Assembly: GCA_944391275.1 (NCBI GenBank)
Contig: CALXSZ010000015.1
Span: 1 to 5,455 of the forward strand
Length of the DNA stretch: 5,455 nt
Source of the DNA: an uncultured Syntrophomonadaceae bacterium
Lineage (GTDB): Bacteria > Bacillota > Syntrophomonadia > Syntrophomonadales > Syntrophomonadaceae
Direction of reading: 5' to 3'
Notes under the pieces: model-generated
The model's database searches: none
Seen by the model: only the letters and a program-made list of their open reading frames with translations
Told to the model about the DNA's origin: nothing
Translations under genes and position numbers: made by a program
In this document: positions 1-5,455 of the stretch, one piece after another
Numbering within the stretch: position 1 is the first letter of the stretch
Layout: every line of letters begins with the position of its first letter

Positions 1-30
1 CCAGTTTGTTGTTTAATCCATCTTTCTCTA

Positions 31-1407
31 TTACGATCGTGCTCTTCGGGGGCGAATGTTTGCCGGTCTTAGTCCCCAACTGATCCGGATATCACTTTTT
101 TCATTCCATCTTTTTTGATTTTTAATCTGTTTGAAAAACCACTCCAAGGGTTCTTCATAAACTTCATAGGCTTTCAATTGCCTCAGTTCCGGATAGAGTT
201 CTTCCAGCACAATCTCTCGAAATAGCTCTCGCTCCCCACGATAAAATGCCCGTTGGTTCTCCACTGACAAGAAGATTTGACTCTTTAAAACCGGATACGA
301 CTCCGCAATAACTTTACATAAACACAAAACAGACTGCGTCCATTCTGGTGAAACCAGCCAACTGGCCAAGGTTCGGTATTCAAAACCGCCATAATTTTTC
401 AAACGGTAATCGCCCAGCATCCCATAGCGTTTTCTGCGCGCCGCCGCACTTTCTGGAACTTCTATCAAAAATAACGGCAGAGCGGCATAAACGTCCAACG
501 CCCTTAGAAGGTGTCCATTAAACGCAACTTGACTGAAATGAACGTGTCCTCCGGTGGAAAAACTATTGAACGGCTGACTCCCCGCCAGCCATTTAACGCT
601 CCGATAGGGAGCCATTTGTTCAGCTTCTCGGAGCGCCAAAAAAATATTTTCCGTTAATTTGACCGGCGAATAGTCCGGATCAGGACGTATCTCCGCAACC
701 GGACGTTTTTGTTGATTCCGGCTTCGAATATCGTCACATCCAACTCTTCCCAAACGTGGAAAAAAATCGGATGCAAACATCATTTTTCCATTTCGTCCAT
801 TCGCCAACATAAATTCCGGATCCGCTCCTAACAAGACTTCCCCTCCCGTATTGGGAAGGGTTTGTTTTAATTTTTCAATATACCTTGTTAAAGTCAAAAA
901 GTCTTTTTCCCGCATTTTTGGCGCAGGATTAATTTTTCGGACCACATAACGCCGCTGACGGTTCATAACAACCTGGACAAGCGCAAAATCAAGTCCTAAC
1001 AAATAGGCGGCCCGTTTGGCCAAATCCGATACCATCGGGTAAGAAGCTGGTTTAACATATTTAAATTTCCCGTTATCCTGTTGCATTCGTAAAAAAAGTA
1101 ATTTTTGGTCCAATATCAACGCTTCCAGTGAGCGGAGAGGTTCTTCCTCGCCCACTCGACTAACCGGAATCCGGTTTAATCGGAAAATTTCTTGTTTATT
1201 TCCTTCCATCAGAGCATTTTTTAACGCTTCAGGGGCGTTGAACGTATATTCGGCTCCTTCTTTCAGTCCAGATCGCCCATGAATATCTAGCCAAGTATTT
1301 TGAGCAAAAAGAAACTCTTGTGTTTGACACTCTTCCCAATGGTTTTGGAAATATTCGCTTAATTGGTTTCCCATTTGATCTTTTAAGATGAAAAAACGAA
1401 TTTTCAC
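31..1407 (-). CDS. Putative COOH-NH2 amidoligase (phiEco32-like, type 2)
   Basis: This 458-residue protein has the marks of the glutamine-synthetase-fold COOH-NH2 ligases (phage phiEco32 gp3-like, type 2). They are predicted to activate a carboxylate with ATP and join it to an amine; the substrate here is unknown. Visible motifs are GADPEF (194-199), AEIRP (238-242), GGHVHF (286-291) and NYGGFEYRTLASWL (about 338-351, with E343 and R345). These supply the acidic, His and Arg residues expected for Mg-ATP binding. The first 190 residues lie outside this domain and end in an ATP-grasp-like segment: LLGLDFALVQV (136-146), then KINPAP (158-163), where the usual metal-binding Glu is Lys. No signal peptide or membrane segment is seen, so it is probably cytosolic. 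I chose GTG at 1407 because AAAGGGGAT lies 7 bases upstream; a TTG 11 codons earlier has no SD. The GTG overlaps the preceding gene's TGA, indicating translational coupling. The gene ends with TAA-TAG. Family call fairly sure; function inferred. Confidence 0.85.
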   Translation of the reverse strand: MKIRFFILKDQMGNQLSEYFQNHWEECQTQEFLFAQNTWLDIHGRSGLKEGAEYTFNAPEALKNALMEGNKQEIFRLNRIPVSRVGEEEPLRSLEALILDQKLLFLRMQQDNGKFKYVKPASYPMVSDLAKRAAYLLGLDFALVQVVMNRQRRYVVRKINPAPKMREKDFLTLTRYIEKLKQTLPNTGGEVLLGADPEFMLANGRNGKMMFASDFFPRLGRVGCDDIRSRNQQKRPVAEIRPDPDYSPVKLTENIFLALREAEQMAPYRSVKWLAGSQPFNSFSTGGHVHFSQVAFNGHLLRALDVYAALPLFLIEVPESAAARRKRYGMLGDYRLKNYGGFEYRTLASWLVSPEWTQSVLCLCKVIAESYPVLKSQIFLSVENQRAFYRGERELFREIVLEELYPELRQLKAYEVYEEPLEWFFKQIKNQKRWNEKSDIRISWGLRPANIRPRRARS

Positions 1408-2531
1408 GATTCTGATCCCCTTTCCGCTAAGTACCGGCAATATGCCATGAGGTACGCCAAACTGCGCCGACGAATTTTTCGTTCGCTGTAACTACCAGGT
1501 CGAGAATTTACTTCTAATAAATAAAGTTTTCCGTCTGGCGTCAAAGCAATGTCAAATGCAAATAATCCCCAATTCAGCGGAATTTGTTTCTCTAAGAGTT
1601 TTGGAACAACCTGACATAGCCAACGTAATTCGCTTTGAATCTGTTTTTTCTTTTTGTTCAAATGGGAATTTTTTTCGAAAATTTGGATCAATGAAATCCG
1701 TTTTCCCCCATTAACCATATGGGTAACTTCTCTTCCGGGAGCAGCCAGTCGGGCTGCCGCTCCAACATAGGTCCATTCTCCTTCGCCATTTTTTTGTGCT
1801 AAAGCCCGGATATCAAAATTTCTTCCCCGGTACAACGCACGAGAAATCGCCTGTTGAAGAATACACTTTTCCAAAGGAACCCGCCATTTATCTAATATCT
1901 GTACGAGCTGCTCAAAATTTTGCACCGATCGCATAGACACCGAATTCGCTTTTTTCAACATCCACGTATGGGGATGTTTCCTTTGGATAAAAATAATTCC
2001 TTGCCCTTTACATCCATCAATGGGTTTGATATAAACATCCGGATGTTGGTTCAAAATATTCTTTAAATTTTCTTGCGACCCTGCGTCCGTCTGAGGTAAA
2101 TAAGGGCGCAATTCCGGATAAACTCCTAAGGCTTGGGCCACCTCATATTTATTCAAAAATCGGGAATTGAACAAGGTCGTCTGCGGATCTTGCTTTACCT
2201 TCGCCAAAAACTCCTGATTAACCGTACGGTTTTCCCAGCTGCGTTCAACAATACGGCTGTAAATAACGGTCGGCAATGGAAAAAGGCTTTTCGCCCACTG
2301 TTCTCTTTCCCAAATATGCCCATATACTTGACGTTTTTCCCAATCTACATCCCGGGCAAAGAAAAAATATAAAACCATTTGATTGATCTTCGCCGCTTCA
2401 GTCATTTCTCGATAAAGGAAACGGCTTCTTTTTCCGATTTGCCACGTAGAATTTTTCCGATCAATGAGGATTCCCAAATAGATTTGTGACTTTGGATCCT
2501 GAATTTCCTTGTCCCGATCTTTTTCTTTCAA
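1404..2531 (-). CDS. YheC/YheD family ATP-grasp ligase, endospore-associated
   Basis: This 375-residue protein (from TTG at 2531) belongs to the YheC/YheD ATP-grasp family, whose Bacillus members are associated with the spore coat or forespore. ATP-grasp enzymes form amide bonds by way of an acyl-phosphate; no substrate is established for this family. Visible motifs are the family signature FNSRFLNKYEVAQAL (122-136), the ATP-binding lysine and glycine loop in YIKPIDGCKGQGI (167-179, K169), NFDIRALAQ (238-246) and the Mg-binding end FAFDIALTPDGKLYLLEVNSRPG (D327, E340, N342). All key residues look intact, so the enzyme should be active. It has no signal peptide or membrane segment. An ATG at 2603 would add 24 residues but has no SD, whereas GGAGGTG sits 8 bases before the TTG. 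The gene lies 76 bases after the ATPase stop, with a candidate sporulation promoter between. Its stop overlaps the next gene's start by 4 bases. Whether it is nearer YheC or YheD cannot be told by eye. Confidence 0.9.
   Translation of the reverse strand: MKEKDRDKEIQDPKSQIYLGILIDRKNSTWQIGKRSRFLYREMTEAAKINQMVLYFFFARDVDWEKRQVYGHIWEREQWAKSLFPLPTVIYSRIVERSWENRTVNQEFLAKVKQDPQTTLFNSRFLNKYEVAQALGVYPELRPYLPQTDAGSQENLKNILNQHPDVYIKPIDGCKGQGIIFIQRKHPHTWMLKKANSVSMRSVQNFEQLVQILDKWRVPLEKCILQQAISRALYRGRNFDIRALAQKNGEGEWTYVGAAARLAAPGREVTHMVNGGKRISLIQIFEKNSHLNKKKKQIQSELRWLCQVVPKLLEKQIPLNWGLFAFDIALTPDGKLYLLEVNSRPGSYSERKIRRRSLAYLMAYCRYLAERGSES
1415..1423 (-). promoter_or_regulatory. Ribosome binding site setting the amidoligase GTG start
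   Basis: The minus strand reads AAAGGGGAT followed by a 7-base spacer and GTG at 1407-1405. It lies inside the 3' end of the ATP-grasp gene. It decides between this GTG and the upstream in-frame TTG at 1440-1438, which lacks a comparable site. The resulting N terminus, MKIRFFIL, is a plausible first beta strand. Confidence 0.65.
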
Positions 2532-2539
2532 GTTTTCCA

Positions 2540-2546
2540 CACCTCC
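2540..2546 (-). promoter_or_regulatory. Strong ribosome binding site for the ATP-grasp gene
   Basis: GGAGGTG on the minus strand, with an 8-base spacer to TTG at 2531-2529, is a near-perfect SD sequence. Nothing comparable precedes the in-frame ATG at 2603-2601. It therefore supports the TTG start and a short leader downstream of the candidate promoter. Confidence 0.75.
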
Positions 2547-2561
2547 AACTGCCGTTTTTGC

Positions 2562-2590
2562 TAGCTTATGAAAAGTATGAAAAGCCTGTG
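2562..2590 (-). promoter_or_regulatory. Candidate sigma-K-type sporulation promoter
   Basis: On the minus strand CACA (2590-2587) is followed by 16 bases and then CATAAGCTA (2570-2562). This fits the known sigma-K pattern for late mother-cell genes in Bacillus (mACm, 16-17 bases, CATAnnnTA) at every specified base. Transcription would start near 2555, giving a leader of about 25 bases that contains the SD for TTG 2531. An alternative sigma-G-like reading also exists: TGAGGA (2602-2597), 17 bases, CATACTT (2579-2573), with 4 of 6 and 6 of 7 consensus matches. The consensus is short, so a chance match is possible. The placement in the intergenic gap and the sporulation-linked gene behind it raise its credibility. 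Confidence 0.45.
2567..2584 (-). repeat. Tandem 9-bp direct repeat in the promoter region
   Basis: The minus strand contains CTTTTCATA twice in immediate succession, at 2584-2576 and 2575-2567. Each copy carries a CATA core of the kind used in sporulation -10 elements, and the second copy forms the sigma-K-like CATAAGCTA. A small tandem duplication may have created or shifted the promoter, or this may be a chance repeat in AT-rich DNA. Confidence 0.8.
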
Positions 2591-2607
2591 ACTTTTTCCT
2601 CATGCGA

Positions 2608-5334
2608 TTAAATAGAAGAAAGTGGATTTTTACGATTCTGTTTCCGATTCCTGCATAAAACCCAATATAGCCAGTCTTTAAAGAAACTTGCGCCCGTTAC
2701 CAAAATAATACAAATCCATGCTGGCAACGGTAAAGAAACGGTTTGAAAAATGGATTGTAAAAAGGGGACGCTTACCACACCGATCTGCATGATGAGAGAT
2801 AACAGAACCGACGCTACTAAAAGCCAATTTCGGAAGAACCCTAACTCAAAAGCTGTCACTTGTTCGGCTCGGCAAGCAAATACATAAAACAATTGGGAAA
2901 AAACTAAAGAGGTAAAACTAAGCGTCCGGGCAAAAGCTAAATCCTCTCCGCCCTGGGAACGCGTCCAAATAACGCCGCCAACAAAAAACAAAATCGACAC
3001 CAAAGCGATCCATAAACCTCGCCCTAAAATGGCTTTTCCTAATCCATGAGCAAAAATTCCCTCGTCACGCATCCGGGGATTTTTCTGCATGACGTCCGGA
3101 GCCGGCGGTTCCAACCCCAACGCAATCGCCGGTAATCCATCCGTTACCAGGTTAACCCACAAAATTTGGATTGGAAGAACCGGAAGAGGCATCCCAAAAA
3201 GGGACGCGATAAACATTAACAACACTTCCCCCACGTTGCTACCCAACAAATAACGAATGAAGTTGCGAATGTTGTCATAAATGCCTCGTCCTACCCGAAT
3301 GGCTTCAACAATTGTACTAAAATTGTCATCCATTAAAACCATCGCCGAAGCCTCGCGGGCCACCTGGGTCCCCCCCTTTCCCATAGCAATGCCAATATCA
3401 GCCGCCTTAAGCGCCGGAGCATCATTGACGCCATCCCCTGTCATGGCAACCACTTGACGATTTTTTTGCAAAACCTGAACAATTCGATGCTTATGTTGCG
3501 GTTCCACACGGGCAAAAACATGTTCTTCCAAAGCGTTTCGGCACACTTCCGCATCGTTCATTTGATCAATTTCATGTCCCGTTATGACACGGTTATGGTT
3601 GGAAGCTAATCCTATTTGACATGCAATGGCTCCGGCCGTTGTGGGATGATCTCCGGTAATCATCACCGGCACAATTCCCGCTTCGATGCAGCTCTTTACC
3701 GCTTGTTTCGACTCTGAACGAGGCGGATCAATCATCCCACATAAACCGCAAAAAATTAAATCCTTCTCCATTTGTGCAGGATTTTCCGGAAATTTATGGT
3801 TTTTCCCCGCGCCTTTCCATTCTTTCCAGGCAAAAGCCAATACGCGCAGAGCCTGTTCGCCCCATTCTTGTTGAATATCCAAAAAGTATTGCTGAATCGG
3901 TTTTTTAAAGCTCTGAACTCTACCGTTTTCATCTTGATAATCTTTACAACGAGGAAGAATGGCGTCCAACGCGCCTTTCACCAATAACCAACTTTTCCCT
4001 TCTTTTTCTATAATTACGCTCATACATTTGCGTTCCGAATCAAAAGGATACTCTTTTAGGCGAATTCCCTCCGTTCGACATCCGGCTTTCTCGGCGGCAA
4101 TTAATAAAGCGGCTTCGGTGGCGTCTCCTTGTACGCGCCACGTATTCCGTTCGGCTTTTATTTGCGCATTATTACAAAAAACTGCGATTTCCAGCATTTG
4201 CTCCAAAACAGGATAACGATAAAAAGCAATTGGTTCGTTGTCCAGCAACAATTTTCCCTGTCGTTCATACCCATTTCCGCTGAAAGTAAATTGTGTTCCA
4301 TACGTCGCCATACGTTGGACCGTCATTTGGTTCTTCGTTAAGGTACCTGTTTTATCGCTGCAAATAACCGTCGTACATCCCAAGGTTTCTACCGCAGGGA
4401 GCTTTCGAACGAGAGCCTTTTTTTTGACCATGCGTTTGACGCCTAAAGCTAACGCTACGGTTACAACGGCCGGTAATCCTTCCGGGATGGCTGCTACGGC
4501 CAGGCTAATTCCGGCCATAAACATCGTAAATAAAGCTTCTCCTCGCAAAATTCCCAAGAAAGTAACCAGCAAGCATACGCCCAAACACAATAAAATGAGA
4601 ATCTTCCCAAGTTGTGAGAGACGCTGCTGTAAGGGGGTCATCTCCGATTGCGTTTGCCGAATCATTCGCGCAATCTGTCCAATTTCCGTATTCATCCCGG
4701 TCGCAACCACAACGCCTCGTCCACGGCCGCGTGTAATGACGGTCCCCATAAAGGCCATATTTTTCCGTTCTGCTAAGGGAAGATTATCTTCCGGAAGTGG
4801 TAGAGAATCTTTTTCCACACCGTTTGATTCTCCGGTTAAAGCCGATTCATCGACCACCAGTCCAACCGTTTCTAACAATCTGAGATCCGCCGGGACTTGA
4901 TCGCCTGTTTCCAGCAGAACAATATCCCCAACCACCAACTCGGAAGCAGGTATTTCTTTTTCCTTTCCATCACGAATGACGCGCGCCCTAGGCGCCGTCA
5001 ATTTCTGCATTTCAGACAGGGACTTTTCCGCCTGATATTCTTGAACAAATCCCAAAATAGCATTTAAGAGGACAATACTGAAAATGGTAATGGCGTCGCC
5101 AACAGCGCCAATCGCCGCAGACAAAATCGTAGCGCCGATCAGTACCAACACCATGGTATCCGTAAATTGCAGCAAAAATATCCGCAGCGCAGAAGTTTTT
5201 TTCTCTTGCTCCAACTCATTTTTTCCTTGTTCTAAGCGTTTCTGTACCGCTCTTTGATTTAAACCGGCAGCACTATCGCTTTTAAACCACCGGCATATTT
5301 CCTCTCCTTCCTCTTTCCACCAATCCAACTTCAA
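2608..5334 (-). CDS. P-type Ca2+-transporting ATPase, SERCA-like (type IIA)
   Basis: This 908-residue membrane pump should use ATP to move Ca2+ out of the cytosol; Bacillus YloB and Listeria LMCA1 are the closest kind. In order: an N-terminal cation-ATPase region; M1-M2 (about 50-100); the actuator domain with TGES (167-170); M3-M4 with PEGLP (284-288); the phosphorylation motif DKTGT (D327); the nucleotide domain with FDSERK (F431) and KGA (K453); the hinge motifs MITGDHP (558-564) and TGDGVND (632-638); and M5-M10 to the end. Calcium ligands seen by comparison with SERCA are E285 (M4), N700 and E703 (M5), and N728, T731 and D732 (M6). The M8 Glu position appears to be Gln (Q814). Length is normal and the frame intact. 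I prefer TTG at 5334 because AGGGAGG lies 9 bases upstream and MKLDWW matches the usual N terminus. ATG at 5376 would add 14 residues but lacks an SD. YloB is reported to be made during sporulation, which fits the downstream genes. Confidence 0.95.
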   Translation of the reverse strand: MKLDWWKEEGEEICRWFKSDSAAGLNQRAVQKRLEQGKNELEQEKKTSALRIFLLQFTDTMVLVLIGATILSAAIGAVGDAITIFSIVLLNAILGFVQEYQAEKSLSEMQKLTAPRARVIRDGKEKEIPASELVVGDIVLLETGDQVPADLRLLETVGLVVDESALTGESNGVEKDSLPLPEDNLPLAERKNMAFMGTVITRGRGRGVVVATGMNTEIGQIARMIRQTQSEMTPLQQRLSQLGKILILLCLGVCLLVTFLGILRGEALFTMFMAGISLAVAAIPEGLPAVVTVALALGVKRMVKKKALVRKLPAVETLGCTTVICSDKTGTLTKNQMTVQRMATYGTQFTFSGNGYERQGKLLLDNEPIAFYRYPVLEQMLEIAVFCNNAQIKAERNTWRVQGDATEAALLIAAEKAGCRTEGIRLKEYPFDSERKCMSVIIEKEGKSWLLVKGALDAILPRCKDYQDENGRVQSFKKPIQQYFLDIQQEWGEQALRVLAFAWKEWKGAGKNHKFPENPAQMEKDLIFCGLCGMIDPPRSESKQAVKSCIEAGIVPVMITGDHPTTAGAIACQIGLASNHNRVITGHEIDQMNDAEVCRNALEEHVFARVEPQHKHRIVQVLQKNRQVVAMTGDGVNDAPALKAADIGIAMGKGGTQVAREASAMVLMDDNFSTIVEAIRVGRGIYDNIRNFIRYLLGSNVGEVLLMFIASLFGMPLPVLPIQILWVNLVTDGLPAIALGLEPPAPDVMQKNPRMRDEGIFAHGLGKAILGRGLWIALVSILFFVGGVIWTRSQGGEDLAFARTLSFTSLVFSQLFYVFACRAEQVTAFELGFFRNWLLVASVLLSLIMQIGVVSVPFLQSIFQTVSLPLPAWICIILVTGASFFKDWLYWVLCRNRKQNRKNPLSSI

Positions 5335-5343
5335 CGTTTTCTT

Positions 5344-5350
5344 CCTCCCT
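5344..5350 (-). promoter_or_regulatory. Ribosome binding site setting the ATPase TTG start
   Basis: The minus strand reads AGGGAGG, then nine bases, then TTG at 5334-5332. The region upstream of the alternative ATG at 5376-5374 is pyrimidine-rich and has no SD. I saw no convincing sigma-A or sporulation promoter between this site and the hairpin at the right edge, so the ATPase promoter may overlap that hairpin or lie beyond the window. Confidence 0.65.
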
Positions 5351-5414
5351 GATCCAATTTGATTCTGCTTGTACATCGTATTCGGAACAGGAGCGGAAAA
5401 GAAGAAAGAAAGAC

Positions 5415-5455
5415 AAAAAAATGGAAACAGATTTCAATTTTCTTTGAAATCTGTT
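5415..5455 (-). terminator. Probable intrinsic terminator of an upstream gene
   Basis: A perfect 12-bp inverted repeat, AACAGATTTCAA (5426-5437) and TTGAAATCTGTT (5444-5455), encloses a 6-base loop. Read on the minus strand it is followed by TCC and then a run of seven T (5421-5415). This fits the terminator of a minus-strand gene beyond the right edge. The stem has only three G-C pairs, the T run starts a few bases late, and the right arm stops at the window edge, so the stem could be longer. It sits about 90 bases before the ATPase start, so a role as a leader element cannot be excluded. Confidence 0.6.

Noticed and set aside
1..30. Possible start of a downstream minus-strand gene (ATG within 1-30)
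   Set aside because: The minus strand reads ATG-GAT-TAA, so the frame closes after two codons. No other start or hairpin is visible in these 30 bases.
2133..2372. A 79-codon plus-strand open frame opposite the ATP-grasp gene
   Set aside because: It is antisense to an intact conserved gene, with no recognisable motif or convincing ribosome binding site.
3686..4341. Several overlapping plus-strand frames of 62-85 codons
   Set aside because: They overlap one another and all lie antisense to the nucleotide-binding domain of the ATPase; there is no independent evidence for any of them.
4238..4900. A 220-codon plus-strand open frame opposite the ATPase gene
   Set aside because: It lies wholly antisense to the conserved actuator and M4-to-phosphorylation region of the ATPase, has a low-complexity Thr/Ser/Pro/Arg-rich translation, and shows no domain or good SD. 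It is a shadow of the real gene.
5351..5425. Promoter for the ATPase between the hairpin and its SD
   Set aside because: TACGAT and CAGAAT each match 4 of 6 bases of a -10 box, but neither has a reasonable -35 at 16-18 bases, and no sporulation sigma pattern fits.

Overview
The window looks like part of the chromosome of an endospore-forming Firmicute. Bacillales is most likely and a Thermoactinomycetaceae-like member is possible, but the sequence alone cannot settle the genus. This rests on the gene content (a YheC/YheD-type ATP-grasp protein, a Firmicute-style phage-phiEco32-type amidoligase and a YloB-like calcium ATPase), the purine-rich Shine-Dalgarno (SD) sites, and the apparent TTG/GTG start codons.

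All three supported genes lie on the minus strand and are read from right to left. From the right edge: a perfect 12-bp inverted repeat with a T-rich stretch after it (5415-5455) probably ends an unseen upstream gene. Next comes a complete P-type Ca2+-transporting ATPase (2608-5334). A gap of 76 bases follows, holding a candidate sporulation-type promoter (2562-2590) built partly on a tandem 9-bp repeat, and a strong ribosome binding site. Then comes an ATP-grasp ligase of the YheC/YheD family (1404-2531). Its TGA stop overlaps the GTG start of a glutamine-synthetase-fold amidoligase (31-1407) by 4 bases (GTGA). The last 30 bases (1-30) follow a tandem TAA-TAG stop and show neither a hairpin nor a new gene start.

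The two ligase genes form a tightly coupled pair. Each family is expected to join a carboxylate to an amine through an acyl-phosphate. The coupling suggests that they act in succession, or on one another's product, to build or attach a peptide-like modification. The YheC/YheD family is linked to spores in Bacillus, and YloB is reported to be made during Bacillus sporulation. With the sigma-K-like promoter, the best inference is a sporulation-associated module in which a calcium pump neighbours a two-enzyme amide-ligase system whose substrate is unknown. The N-terminal part of the amidoligase itself appears to contain a decayed ATP-grasp-like end, which suggests a deeper evolutionary link between the two ligases.

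The start codons given here were chosen from SD sites and differ from the longest possible reading frames in all three genes. No tRNA, rRNA, CRISPR array, insertion sequence or phage attachment site is visible.
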